A stretch of 64,000 bases of DNA from Colletotrichum lupini. Its lineage: Eukaryota > Ascomycota > Sordariomycetes > Glomerellales > Glomerellaceae. Positions 1 to 12,967 of this stretch are shown here, piece after piece. The notes beneath the pieces were generated by a model that did no database searches, was not told where the DNA came from, and saw nothing but the letters and a program-made list of their open reading frames with translations. Where the stretch lies: the NCBI RefSeq assembly GCF_023278565.1, contig NC_064682.1, positions 4,402,001-4,466,000 on the forward strand. The letters run 5' to 3'. The first letter of the stretch is position 1; each line of letters starts with the position of its first letter. The position numbers were made by a program, and so were the translations under genes.

Positions 1-59
1 TAGTAAGTACGGGTCGTACGTAAAAGTAATTATTAATAATTAATTAATATAGAAATCGT

Positions 60-620
60 AATAAGTAGCTTACTAATAAGTACCCGATTTTATAAGCCTA
101 TATAATAGCTTAAGCACTTTAATAATCGTACCTTCTAAGTACTTACTAGCTATTTCTTTTAGTAAATAGGCTAGGATTTTCTTTATAAGCCCTATAGCTA
201 ATTAAGTATAAGCCTAAGTAATATTATAGCTCTAAATCTCGTATCCCTTCTTCCGTAACAATACTATTAGTATTATTATTAATCGTTAGCTATAGCGCTA
301 TATAATAAGTAATTATATAAGTAGCGTCGCTTTTTTAATATCGCTATACCCCTAAATTACGTATTTAGACTTCTCGTACGGCTAGGGTATTCCTTTCCCT
401 TTAATCTTATAAACTATTTATAATTTAAATATATAAAAGTTTATATATTTTTCTAAGTCGTATAAAATAAATTAATAGACCCCTCGATTACGAAGAGTAT
501 CTACTTCGATAAGATCTAATCCCTTATACGGCTTTTTAGTAATTATAATTACGCCTTCTTTATATAATTTAACTACTAGCTCGAAATCGGCTTTCTCTTT
601 TATTATATAAAAAGTATTAA
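60..620 (-). pseudogene. Degraded retrotransposon reverse transcriptase (N-terminal part)
   Basis: The minus-strand translation shows pieces such as ADFELVVKLYKEGV, DTLRNRGVY, KIKGKGIP followed by YEKSKYVI, and later AYLLKEIASKYLEGTII. These follow the order of the linker and start of the copia-type reverse transcriptase domain (the KGK..PYEKSRLVIQ stretch and the LAxLPKEI stretch). Stops interrupt every frame. The YxDD active-site segment would lie beyond the left edge of the window. Confidence 0.6.
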
Positions 621-1199
621 TTACCTTATCGCTAATAATAAATTATTACGTTAGGGCTTATTACTATAATCTTTTACGACGTCTTATTAATAATATTAGT
701 ACCCTTTTAATAATTTCCTCTTCCTCGTTATTTATTAATACTATTATAACGATTTTGTTAAGGATAATTTCCTATACTTCTACCGCGGGTTATATAGTTT
801 CCCCTAGCTCTTCTTCTTTTTATAAATTAAAAATTACCTCGTTAAGATTTATATAGTACAGTTTAATTACTATAATTAATACTTTAAATAGCTAGTTACG
901 ATCCCTCGTAACTATATAAGAGCACTCGTTAATAAAAATTAACTTATATAACCTAGCCTACTATTAAGTAATTTCGTACTATACTCGTATATCCGAATTT
1001 AGTAGTATATCTAAATTATCCCTTATATCGGGCCTATTACGTATAATAATTACCTCGTTAACTTACCTTCTTATACTTACCTCGCGCAGTACCCGTATTA
1101 TTTTTTTAATTACTTAGGCTTATTAGCTTATGCCTAGTAACGGTAGTAAGGCTAAGGTCGTTTTTAAATATACTCTAAATATTAATAACGTTAGTATAA

Positions 1200-1700
1200 A
1201 TCCGTTAGGCCCTATAATATCGTTATAGTATTTAAGTACTATCTAAAGGCATTCGTCGTTAATAGAATCCGGATTTTCCTTTTTAATAATTCTAAACGCC
1301 CTTTTTAACTACTAATATGCCCTTTTTACCTTTCTAATACTATAATACGCTTTAACGGGTACGACTTTTAGCTATATACTATAGGCCGTCGCATTATTCC
1401 TAAATTCTATTAACTTAAAACTAATACTAGCGTCGGTTTTAATACCGTCTAGCGGTCCCTAGTATATATTAATCTAGCTTTTTCGTAGGGCTGCTTATAC
1501 TATCTTTATTTATAAATCCTAGAGGAATTGCCCTACTTAGAAGGATATAGCTACGTCGATTATATATAGTACTAACTAACTATTTAAATAAAAGATATTA
1601 ACGACGATTTCTTAGTTAAAGTTAAGCTTATTACGTAATTTAAACTTAAATTTGCATAAGCTCTGCGCATTTATTTAGTATTAGTAATATACTTTTATTA
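1200..1700 (-). pseudogene. Degraded retrotransposon integrase core
   Basis: The minus-strand translation around 1300-1470 gives the fragments GPLDGIKTDAS, FKLIEFRNNA and VVPVKAYYSIRKVKR. These line up with the integrase core of fungal copia-type polyproteins, where the corresponding text contains the catalytic Asp (in TxDAG) and the Glu in the VPVEAHHSIGxVER motif. Here that Glu codon reads Lys and both His codons read Tyr, which are exactly G-to-A and C-to-T changes. Several in-frame stops are present. It is a dead relic. The family assignment rests on my recognition of the motif order. Confidence 0.65.
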
Positions 1701-4700
1701 ACTACTTTAGCGCCCCTATTTTAATATTATTATTACTTAATTACTTTAAGAGGTTATATAGCTTCGTAACCGACGGGTACCTAAATCTCTAATATAGTTT
1801 TCTAAGCTCACTTTCCGTTAGGTAATTAATTAACTTCGTATCGTTAATAAGTTTTATAAACACATGCCCCTATTGTCGTTTAACTATTTCGAAGTACTTA
1901 TTATTAAAAATTCTATTCCTTATATTATTAAATATAATACTTAGTTAATCTATATCTTTTAGATATAGGAGAAATGGGGTATTAACGGGTAAAATATAGA
2001 AAGTTATCGTTCCGAAGTACGTCTTTACTTCTATTATACTTAGGGCGACGATTTCCTTACCTAGGCTAAAACTAATTTTCGTAATACCCGCTATTAATAT
2101 ATTAAGCGTTATTGGTACGATTTTTTATAGTACTTAGAATTACCCTTTTCTTCTAATTAATTATTATAATACCTTAATATTTAGGATAATCTTATAAAAA
2201 TCGTCTAGGCCGTACCTTTCGCTTACGTAAAATACTTATATAAGCTTAGTATACGAGGGATCTAGGTAATATAAAAAGGACCCCTCTAATTACCCCTAGA
2301 TTTACTTAGTATTATATTCCTTTTCTTTAAATATTAAGAGAGATAGCGTTTTCTTTTTAATTATTAAGAGAATAGGCTTCGGCCCTATTAAATTTACTTT
2401 TTCGGCTATTTTTATATCCGTTATCTAAGGGACTTTCCCTTATTATTTATAAATAAAAGCCTACTTATTAAGAGCTTTTATTACCCTCTATTTATTTAGC
2501 CTCGTATATCCTCTAGAGCTTAACGGGGTAAAAAAAGAGTAATTAACCTCGTTAATTTTATTATAATCTAATTCGTTAATATAAGGGGTAAGATCTTTTT
2601 TATTTTCCGAATTTCTTATAGGGGGTATATATTTTAGGCCGCTACTTTAGCTACTATTACTAGGTTCTATACCCCCGGATCTACTTTTATATATAATAAG
2701 GAATTAGTTAAACTAACGAGGGCTAGTTTTGCCGTTTACTACTCTCGACTTTTTATACTATTTATACGATTTAGTACGCTCTTTTTTAGAGTAGTTACTT
2801 AACTAATATTTATCCTTTTTATAAATATAGTATTACTTTTTTTATTACCTTACCCATAAGTTAAATTTTTATCTATTTAACGAATCTAGGCCTTTTTATT
2901 AGCAATTACCGTATTTAGCCTCTTTTCTTTTTTTATTATACGTTCGATTAACTTAATATTACTAATAAGGGCCGTCGTATACTTGGAGGTAGGTTTAGCG
3001 CGGTATTTTCGTTTTAATATTAAAGCTAGATCTTAGCCTCGAGTAAAGTATTTTATAGTTTTTAAGTACTTAGTATAAGGTTATTTTTACCTTTAGTATA
3101 CGCTAGACTACGGTATAGAAATATCTAACTTTCCGCTCGTTTATCCCCTTATTTAGCTAGGTTTTTACTAGCTTATTAATTTAATTAATAAGCCCTTTAA
3201 GGATCTTTACTCGTAATTTACCCTCTATTATCCTAGCTATAAATATATAAAAAATCGCTCGTAACTTAAATAGGAGCTTTAGGTTTTTATTATAAGTCTC
3301 GAAATAGCTTTAGATTATATTAATTATACTAAGAAAGTTATTTTGATCGAGATTACGTACTACTTCGTAATAGTAATTAAAGGCTTTATTTACGAGTACG
3401 ATATTAATTACTAAATAGTATTAATATTCCCTAATTCTAACCTTTTTATAGTAATTATAAAATATTATTAGGGTTTCTTATAAAACCTTATACTTCCCCC
3501 TAGAATATAATTTCTCTTTTAAAAAGATCTTTTTAAAATTTATAAATTACTTCGTATTTATTACTAGATTTTTAGTATTTATATACGATCCTTACGTCGC
3601 TACGTATTATTAATAACTTCGGGTTGTTTACCTCTTTTCTTATTAGCTAATCGGCGCCGAATTTCGTATTAATAATAGTAACGAGTTATAAATCGAAATA
3701 AGTAGAATTATTAATTATTATACTTTTAATACTATATTTTACCCCGGTATATCCTTTTATAATAATAGATTTTTGTTAGTAATTATAGGGAGGAAATTTA
3801 GGTCGTTTACCCTTTTTCTAAATTTATAAAAGCGATTATACGCTCTATTAACCTATGCCTAGTTCTATAGTACGAATTCCTCTTCTATAATTATCGCTAT
3901 TAATATTTTATATAGCTCTCGTAATTATAATTATATTAATAATACCCCTCGCCCGTAGAGGAACTTATTAACTACTTTCGTAATTCTTAGGCTTACGCTC
4001 GTAAACTATTTATTTAATTAGTAACTAAGGTCGTTTATAATCTTATAAAATAGGGGTTACCCTTATAGCTCCTTTTTTTATAAACCTTAGTTAAATAGAT
4101 TAATATTACGTTAATTTACTTATTATTAGGCTAATTTGCGATTTTATATATCTACGTCCCCTAATAGTCCGGGTTAATATTTATTTACTTATAAGGGATT
4201 AGAATTCTATTTAAGATCGGGTTTTGTCCTCTTTTTTTTTACCCTAACTCGCTAAGGGTCGTACTCTAACTTATACTTATATTAGTAGTTACTAACGTAT
4301 TTAATCTTAATAGGGATATATTTAATCCGCGCGCTAGTTATAATAAATCCGTACTTTTATTACTTAACGAATTTATTAAAATTTAGGAAATTCCCGCTTC
4401 TTCTCGCCGTCTCGCTATTACTCTCGTTTTTATTATTTTTAATAATTACTACTACCTTTTTAAATTGCTAGCTATCGTACTTACTAAGATCCTCCTTTTT
4501 ATTTAGTATAAAAAATATGTTTTAATAGTTCTTTTTAATAATAGTAGTAGCAAACGTTTATATTATTATAAGAAAATATAATAATTAGTCTCGGGATCTT
4601 TACTAATTACCGATTTTTACTATTCTATATATTTCTAGCCTCTTAAGCCTCGTACTTTTTATAATCTTTAAGTAGCTTCTTTTCCTAACCTACCTCTTTT

Positions 4701-6050
4701 AGGGTAGTATTCTATAAGAATAGTTAAAAATAAATACCGGGCGGCTCGTAAAAGAGCTATATAGGCTATTAAAAACTATATAGGCCGTTAAGTATAGTTA
4801 ATAAAGTTAAGCCCTCTTTTTTATAAAATTATAAATTTTAAGGACTTATTAAAAATACTTACTTATTACTTATACATAGTAGGGTTAAATACTTTAAAAG
4901 TCGTATCTTTTACGGCCTCTTAGTACCTTATTTTATATTTTTTAAGTAGTCTTTTTTATAGCTTAATTATAATTAAATAATTATTACTTACTAGCGATCC
5001 TTTTTATTATTTAGTTAATTTTTTAAAATTAATAATCTCGCGCCGGGAGCTAGTATAAAAAGAAGCCCTTTAGCGGCCCTTTAAAGGATTTTTTTTTCTT
5101 TTTAAATCCTCGTCTTTTTAACCTTTTTTTAAGTTAATAATAACTCTAGTAGGAGGTCGTAAGATTACTTTGGGGTAGTTACCTTTTTCTTAAGTTAATT
5201 TCTAAGATTTATAATATTCTTAACTTAATACTATTAGGACCTCTAAATCCCCTCCTCCCTCGTTAAACTATCCCTTATATTATATTTTTAAATAATACCT
5301 AGGGGGTAATTAAGGGAGCTACGAGGAGGTTATTTAGATCGCGGGCTTAAAGTTATACCTATAAGATCCTCGTAATAATAGACTTTTTTATATACTATAG
5401 ATTTCTTAGCTTAATAACTTTTATAAGATTATTTTTATTACTAAGTAAGAATATTTACGTTTAGAAATCCCCTTTTTTAATTACGTAGTGCTCTTTTATA
5501 TTATATTATTAAGCTCGTTTATTACGCTACTTAATTAGGTAAGTAGTCGTTATATAAGTATTTCTTTTTATTAATTTAACTAGTTAATTTTTAATTACGG
5601 GCTAGTTATAGAAAAGTCGTTTAGTAAAAAAGCTACTCGGGGCGACGGTAAAAGGCTAGTTACTTAAGCGGTTCTATTACTTAACGTAGTTTAACATAAT
5701 AAACATCGACCTTTCGTAAGTAATAAAGGGCTACGATTACTTAATTCCGTATAGTATTTAAGAATTACCTCCTTTTTCGTCTATTTTTATAAAGTTAATT
5801 AGTACAAATCTCTTATCCCGTATAGTATTAAGAGGTCGTCTTTTTTATATAGCGAGATACTTTACTAATCTATAATAATAGAATTTAATTACTAATTAGT
5901 ATTAATATCCCTATTATAGGGTAGTTAGTTCGAACCGTAGTTAATAAAAAGATTAATTAAACTATTTAAATATCTATATAGTAAGTATAAAAAGGAGGTT
6001 CTAACCGTAGGTTAGGCTAGCTACGATAATCGTAAATAGGGCCCCTAATT

Positions 6051-9000
6051 AGCCCCTGCGCAGTCGGCTGTATGCCGCGGTCGAATTGGACTTCTAATCC
6101 GATAACGTTAAAGAAAAGAGCGAATGAACGAATGAATAAATGAGCAAACGGAGAAAGACAGAGGCTTTCTTGCAAAGAATGAAATCGAGATGGATGAGAA
6201 CTTAATCGGAGACTACTCCTTCTTCAGTCCAAGCGATCGAGGGGCGCCATCTTTTGTAAGTAGAAGCGCCAACTTCGCCAAGACTCTCTGGTAAGGATGA
6301 TTTCCTCTTTGAGCCAAGACGTATGATGCAAAGCAGGCAAACATACACACACGGTGACCTGGTGATCTACGGATACAGCCCGGCCTGGTCACAGTCCAGT
6401 GGTCCACAGGGCGAAATCCTTTACTGCGTGCGAACAATTTGCAGTTGGTGTTGAGAGGCGTAACGCGCTGGCCCTTGTTAGTTGAGACTGGGCCCGTCCA
6501 TGGGGGCTCGATGGAGTGTTTCTGAGAAAGTGTTGGCAATTTGCGATGAAACGGTGGGCAGAATACACCAATCAGCAACGATGCGTATTGGCCCCTCGCT
6601 GGCCTTATTCGTGTTGTTCCCTGCATCGATCACCTCGAAAAGAATACCCTAGGCTTTACTCTAGACCCGGTAGGTACAGGTTGAGTAGGAATCTCATGAT
6701 TGATGGATTTCAAGATTGTCAAATGGACCGAATCTGTTCCCAGTCAGGCGTCCTCGCTGCTGTAAGATTACAGTAAGTGAGCTACCATAAGTCACATCTG
6801 CTTGTCCAAGGGAACATGGAGAAGAAAAGTCTCATCCGAACTCCCAAGTAGGGGGGGCATACGCCAATGACTTCGATATTGGATCTCCCCGTCAAATCCT
6901 CCACTTCAAAATGACGCTGATCTCGTTCTCTCCGAATGTCAAGGTGGCCCCTCCCAAGGACATCTACAAGTAGACGATGGCTTCATCCCACTCAACCGAA
7001 GGACCCGTACTCCGTAACGTGCCACTCGCTAAACGCTGACAGAATATGCCTTAGTCAAAAGATCACACACGGACCCCATTATTCTCTGACACGCTTCCCT
7101 GCTGCCCTGCATCATGATTGGCGGCAATATACCCGCAAGTGATTTAAAGTGATTTAAAGTACTCGGAAACTTCCCCTGAGGCTTTATGGTTAGTTTACAC
7201 AACACTCCCGACTTCTTGGGTAATGGTATCCATAACAAAGGCGACTATTTCCCCATTTTCTGCCTGGCCCTTTCGCTATCGCATCGCAATACGATCGACC
7301 GTTTGTGACACGGCACCACCCAGCGCCCCTGAGCGCATCTGTGACTTTGACCTGCTGTTTTAGTCATATTTCAGTGGTGCTCGATGCTACAGTAGCAGCA
7401 ACTCAAGCAGACTTCAATCGAAAGTAGGAGGAAGCCTTTCCAGCCAACCACGAAAAACTTTGACTGAGGACAAAGAGTTCATCAATTGATGTCAGACTTG
7501 CGAAATCTTCAAGAGCAAAAGGGCTACTGGATCTAGAATGGCGACTGATCACGAACACTGTAGGTAGTGATGCCAACTTAAACTTCATCGAGTCATGTCA
7601 GCCAACAGAGCCCCTCCAATGTGGGCTAGATTTGCCACGGGTTGTGGGAGAGGATCTTCACCAAAGGAACTTTGTTAAAGTGTTCTCCTTCTCAATTTCT
7701 TTGCACTCAACTGGAAAAGAAAAGTCGGCGAAGAATGCTGTGCCTTCTAATGAGACCGCATATTGATTCACGTAAGAAGCTAAAGACTCAGTCAAAATGC
7801 TTGCTTACTATCGAGGGTTGCTGAGACTCAAAGAATGCCAAGTCGGCAGGAACGGTGCGGCGCAACTTGAATGGCCCCAACTCTCGGTCCTTATATCTAT
7901 TGTGCCAAGGCCTGTATGTAAATGACTTTAAATTGGCAAGACTGTAAGTTGATATCTCAGTTCTACTTTGCTGGAGCAAACATCTAGAACTCAGGATTCT
8001 CGGCAATCAGGTGCCAAACTTAGACAATAGTACTAGGGACTTTCAGACAGACCAAACATGCAACTTCGATGAAGTTTCATCATTACCAGAATCTGCTTCC
8101 CAATTGCTTGATTGTGACGCATTCTTAAGATCCTGAATGAAGCTTATGTCAACGAACATTAGGCCTGATGAATTCACAATCTGTCGGGGCGAAAGGCCTC
8201 AATAAAAGATTAACCACAGACGCCTAGTATCTCTTCGATATCCTGGGTCAACATGTTGTTGTATTGTGCTCTTTTATCCATCTGGACTTGACTCAGACCT
8301 CTCGTTCCCAAGATGCGCGAGTTAAAGGGGCGGCAGAACTTGATCTTCGCCTCATTTCCAAAATATGGTCCCTAAATGCGGTCTGATCCTTCGGCATCCC
8401 GCAATATCGTGCCTCATGTCGCTATTATTTTCGCTTTGCGTTTGATTAAACAACCTTTGAAGTGCGTGCATTATTTACTTTTGTCCTCCTAATACAGATC
8501 AACGCTGGTTATAGACATCTCAGCACCCCAATGGACCAAGAGTTCGAGAAAGCTTCGGAATTTGATTCTAAATTCTCTCCAGAAAACAGAGATGGAGAGA
8601 ATGAAAGGACATGTGAGATCTTTCTCTTATTTCAGCAGGGCGATGTGCTAAAGCACTGCATTATCACCTCATCGAGTCTGTCAGATGGAGGCTGGAGTTA
8701 CCGCCGTGCTTTTTTTTTTGAGATGTTTTTATTACCAGACGGCTGTATTCCGCCGCAAAGATTCCAAGATAGCGATAGACTTAATTACTCAAGTATTTGA
8801 TCGAGACATCAACAACCAAAGTCATTCGGCATTGTTTCTGGCCTTAGTTGCGAGCAGACTATGACATCGCTAGCACGAGTTAGCGCCGAGAAAGAGGTGG
8901 GTGTACATAGCACGGCATGGCTGCTTCGTCGATATTCCGCGGTGTACAGCAAATGGATATTTCGGACAAGTTCACGATGATCGGAGAGCCAGCAAATAAT

Positions 9001-9094
9001 ATCATGCTGGTAAGCAAAGATTCGGGGCGAAATGCTTCAAGTTTGCTTCGGTGATACCAGTTGATGTCGTTGATATATTCTATCACAACAAAGT
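6051..9094. other. Gene-poor stretch between RIP block and secreted-protein gene
   Basis: Base composition returns to near-normal here. Open frames on either strand are short (at most about 137 codons), overlap one another and show no signal peptide, domain or spliceable continuation that I trust. I see no RNA gene. It may hold old, mildly mutated repeat remnants or unrecognised UTRs. Confidence 0.5.
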
Positions 9095-9610
9095 TTATGG
9101 ATTAGTGAGCGTGAAGGCGACATCACCCGTGCTTGCGCCTCCTTTGCAGGTTGATTTAAAACTGCCACTCGGGCATGTTGCTCTCGCTGCCCGAATGCAT
9201 CCTTCCCAGCGGCCTTTAGATACATTGATCGTGGCTCCAGAAGCGGTCGGATTCAGGGTGAACTTCGCGGTTCCTGATACGCCCGTAGTACTCTTTGGGG
9301 CGCCGCCGCATTTCTGGATGGACCCTGCTATGCCGCCGCAGATAGCCAGTGTAGCGACGTTCATGTCGTGGGTATCAATCTTGCTACAATAATTCCTTAG
9401 CTCGACGGCTTCCTGCGCATCTTGGGTATGGATGTAGACTTACGCGTTCTTGTCTGTGCACGTAGTGCCAGTGACGGCTGCCGGATTGACATCCTTCGAC
9501 GCACGGATTTCTAGGATGTTGTCATTCGATTGCGGAAGTATGGGGCTTGGCACCGCGGCAGAAAACCCGGAGAAGAGCAACAGAGCTGAGGCGATGTTGG
9601 CGATTAACAT
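9095..9610 (-). CDS. Small secreted cysteine-containing protein (151 aa), candidate effector
   Basis: There are two exons, 9444-9610 and 9095-9383, with a 60-bp intron (GTAAGT...TAG); the joined frame is 151 codons plus stop. The start is the ATG at 9610 because it gives a classic signal peptide (LLLFSGFSAA, cleavage near residue 19-20), followed by a short pro-like stretch. The mature part has six Cys residues (in TTCTDK, AICGG, QKCGG, EGCIR, ATCPS and STCKG contexts), an even number fitting disulfides, and is rich in Gly, Thr and Ser. I do not recognise a family, although small cysteine-stabilised secreted proteins of this size are common among fungal effectors and antimicrobial proteins. 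It sits about 3 kb from a RIP-degraded transposon block. The gene model is secure; the function is unknown. Confidence 0.75.
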
Positions 9611-10307
9611 TTTGGCGTTGACGAAGAGATAGGTGCAATAAAGTTACTGAGTAGAGTAAAAATAAAGTTTCATCTACTTGGGCCTGCCAAGACAAACTAG
9701 AACTGGAAGATATGGTGAACGAAGGCCTCGAGAACAGCAAACCGTAAGGGGTTGAATCTAGATGCAACGCCAGAAGGCCAAGACGGGTAATTTATACGAG
9801 GGCAGAGTCAATGACTCTGTAGGGGCACTATCGCAGATTTGCGGCTGTGATGTGAGCTAGTTGTTCCAGCAGGGATGAACTTCAGACGACAATGGTTTCG
9901 GTCTGTTCGCTTAGAGATCTGATGAACTCTGTTCACACATGGCAATGATAGTTGGGATAGAAAAACCAAATTACATCAAACAGCACACAGCGCAGCAGTA
10001 CACTGCTCTAGTTAACATTGCTCCATAAACAGCGCATGCTCAAATATTGCCAGGTCTAGAGCAGCCTGAATAGCTGGTCTAAAAGCATCGGGTGCGCCGT
10101 TTTCTTCTTGTGTGTTGATGTCTCTAGTTAGATCATGTTGCCGTTTCAACTTTTGCCGATGTTTCGCACCATCCTTGCCATCCCACGTTCGGACCGGACG
10201 GCAACTCGGCGTGATCCGAAAGTGACCGGCTTGCACCTGCAATGACTAACAAGACAAGATAAGCGACAGACTTCGCGTTTCTATGATCTACACGCTTTCA
10301 GAATGGT
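9611..10307. other. Intergenic: promoter of the secreted-protein gene and 3' flank of the oxidase gene
   Basis: This stretch holds the 5' flank of the minus-strand secreted-protein gene and the 3' flank of the minus-strand oxidase gene. A 76-codon minus-strand frame at 10012-10242 has no supporting feature. No RNA gene or repeat was seen. Confidence 0.45.
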
Positions 10308-12967
10308 CTAGCCAAATACACCATCGTTCTTCGGTTCAAATTCCACATGTGGGCGATTGATGGCTGATTCGGGAAATTCTGCAGGGTCACTGCTCAGGAT
10401 GCCCTCCATGATCGGCGCAGACATGCCCAGCTAAGAATCACAGAGTTGTCAGTCTGGCCACCAAAATGAAAACTTGTGTAAGGGTAGGTTCAAGCTACTT
10501 ACCGCGAAATATCTAAGCTTCACGGCATGAATCATAGTTGCGGCTTTCGCGGTTACCTTGAATCGTAGAACACTCCATCCCAGAGGAGGGAGGTCATGGA
10601 CTGTGACAAGAGCCGGGTCCTTCAGGTTGAGGGACTTAGACAAGGGGCTACGACCTACAAGAGCCTCTTTCACGCTCTTGTGCGAGAACCTCGCGTTCGG
10701 CTGCGCGCCAAGCAACCAGGCAGGATCGGCATGCTTGTAGAGTGGTACCGTGTCGTTCAGGTTGTTCTCAATGATGAGATCAACAACGGAGCCAATCGGG
10801 ATACCTTCGATAATGGGCTTGCCCAGAGATCCGAGAGAACCAGACTCGTTGGCTGCCTGAAATAGAAGAGGCATCAAAGACGAGCGGAATAACTGCCAAG
10901 GCTTCTCGTTGAGGTAGAACTCTGGCACATGAGCCTCCGTAGGCGAAGTTTGAGATCCGGCAGCGAGATGGAACGTGAAGTCTGCTCTCTCTAGATGCAA
11001 ACCCTTGGCCGAAGGAGGTGGCGTGGCAGGATAAGGCGGTAGAAATTGGCCATTGACAGTTTTGCAGCCCTGGTTTGTAGAACCATCAGGCAAAACACAG
11101 ATGTCGTCGACTGAACCTGGCTGTGGAACCTTCATCGGCTGGCCGTAGATGGGTCTGCGGCTACCCTGCCACGTCCGCTGTGTCAGCTTTTATTCTTGAT
11201 CATGAGAATGGTAGACATACCGGGTATCTCAAGATCGAGTAGGCCTGTAGGTTCTGCATCTGGCTTGTGGACGAGATGCGCATGGCGTAGTCTCCAGGTT
11301 CCGCGTTTAGTCTCACCAGAACGGTAAGCCTTCCAGCGCTGGGCACGTAGACAGACTATCAGGTGATGTAAGTTCTGTGTCAAAGGATGGCAAAGGTTAA
11401 ATGGGGACTTACATCGGCTTCTTCGGGAACAACGAAGCCACCATTATTCGCAACTACAGTCAGCTTGTGATTGTCAATGGAGACCATGACGGAGTGCTCG
11501 AAACCAATGTTGACCAGGTTCAACATCATGTATTCTCTGCCTTCCGTCTCAAGGACCTAGCGTTGTGATCAGCATCGTTCATAGCTGACGCGCCATCACA
11601 GCCAGACATCACAAACCTCATGGTCCGCCTCACTTGGTGTGCATGATTCTTCCGGGAGACCAGGTGGTTGAATGCAGCCTGTCTCATCCAAGCGATTTCC
11701 ATTCAATTGTTCGTATCCCGGTTGACGGCAATGTACACGGCCCTTTCCTACAAGACACAGCCCAAGTCAGTGGTGGAAAGCTCTGCTGGGGATGGACTTG
11801 CTTACCATTGACGAGAATCGAATCATAGCAATAGAACTCCGACCCTTCAGCCCGCATGCGGAGCATTTTCCAGCCTGTATCCCGGTGTTGGTGATTCTTG
11901 ATAGCGAGATGTCGGACTTGCTTCTCGGCCTCCATGATTTTTCGCAGCTCGATGTCATTTTTCGTGATGAGACGGTAGGGACGAGGTCGAGATGGGCTTG
12001 GCGCTACATAGACCATGCCATACAAGCCCTTGCGCTCGAAGTCAGACTGGTGTATTTTGGCAGTTGTGAAGAAAGTTCGTACTGGAAAGAAAAGGAGAAG
12101 GTAAAGAGGAAATGATAAAAGATGGAGACTTCAAGCATACGAAAGAACAACTGTGTGACATAAGGTAGGAGAAGGAAGAGGCCTACATCAGCAGACGCAG
12201 CAGTTGTGTGCTCAGCGTACCAGTTGAGACCCCACGAGCCAGTCGTGTCAATCACGCTTGTGAAGTTGCCGCGAGGGAGAATAGGGTACTGTCACATCAG
12301 TATAAGCTTTGCACATTTGAGCCGCTAGGTGCTGTCGAACCTGCGATATCCCAGCGGTACCGTCATTCCAGCTTCCAGTTCTATGATCGACCGAGTTAGT
12401 GATCTACCTTAATCAGTTTGAACTACATTGCTGGGTTTGCTTTCACACTTACGCCTTGTGTCCAATGCCGGACCTTTGAAGATGGGTCAATATGGAAGCA
12501 GAAAGTAAAGTAAAACTTGGGGAGATCCTGACCAGTGAATGGAAGACTGAGCATAGACATCGCTCTTGACTGTCAATGCGACAAGATCGCCTTCTTCAGC
12601 GTACAGCGTGGGGCAAGGCGTTTGTCCGTTGCAAACGAACATGACTCTCCATCGACCGCCATCTACTTCCATGTCAGTTACTTCCACAGGGCTGATCGTA
12701 CGCCTGGCTCAAACCTGGGTTCATCCATCTCACTCCAGACTGGAGCGTGTACTCTCTCATGAGTCTGTCTTGTCCACTGGGCTTGTGGCGGCCCCAGCTA
12801 CCGAGCAGCCCCGTGAGCGGGTACCCATTCCTCCACAGCCCAGTAAGGGCAAGGAGCAATAGCGTAGACAGGCCAGAGATCCAAACATTTCGATTGTAAC
12901 GGTTCCCCGACTTCTTTCGAGAAACGCCGAGTTGTGTTTGGTCAAGTAACTGCTGTTTTGATTCCAT
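10308..12967 (-). CDS. Membrane-anchored multicopper-oxidase-like protein with degenerate copper sites (664 aa)
   Basis: The model has eleven exons, all in phase: 12715-12967, 12533-12662, 12453-12473, 12341-12380, 12187-12288, 11806-12046, 11617-11747, 11413-11556, 11221-11355, 10503-11177 and 10308-10430. The N-terminus is not a signal peptide but a likely signal anchor (WISGLSTLLLLALTGLW, about residues 29-45). Three cupredoxin-type domains follow the order of ascomycete laccase-like oxidases. The copper ligand motifs are eroded: HWHG reads HWSG, YHxH reads YAEH, HPFHxH reads VPLYKH, and HCHxxxH reads HAVKLRY. Only three of eleven ligands remain, and the type 1 site Cys and its His partners are gone. 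The frame is otherwise intact, so this looks like a maintained non-catalytic homologue rather than a decaying gene. It is transcribed away from the intact oxidase next door, sharing 708 bp of upstream DNA. A scaffold or partner role is inference. Confidence 0.8.

Larger units (their letters stand above)
1..6050 (-). mobile_element. RIP-degraded copia-type LTR retrotransposon remnant
   Basis: This is a block of extremely AT-rich DNA, dense in TA dinucleotides, with no open frame of useful length. Read on the minus strand, decayed polyprotein can still be followed: integrase-like text around 1200-1700 and reverse-transcriptase-like text around 60-620. Integrase lies upstream of reverse transcriptase in the direction of transcription, which is the copia order. 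Substitutions against the expected protein are of the C-to-T / G-to-A kind (His to Tyr, Glu to Lys, Gln or Trp to stop), as expected of RIP. The element runs off the left edge, so RNase H and the 3' LTR are not visible. I could not delimit a 5' LTR; the edge near 6050 is only where base composition changes sharply. More than one nested element is possible. Confidence 0.75.

Noticed and set aside
6213..6626. 137-codon minus-strand frame next to the RIP block
   Set aside because: Arg/Pro/Cys-rich composition without any domain; overlapping frames on both strands suggest chance openness.
8462..8800. 112-codon plus-strand frame beginning with a hydrophobic stretch
   Set aside because: The start looks signal-like, but the rest has no domain, no splice continuation and lies in a gene-poor region with runs of T coding Phe. 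Kept out as unsupported.
10012..10242. 76-codon minus-strand frame ending HALFMEQC
   Set aside because: No Met-proximal features, no spliceable neighbours, and it lies in the flank of the oxidase gene.
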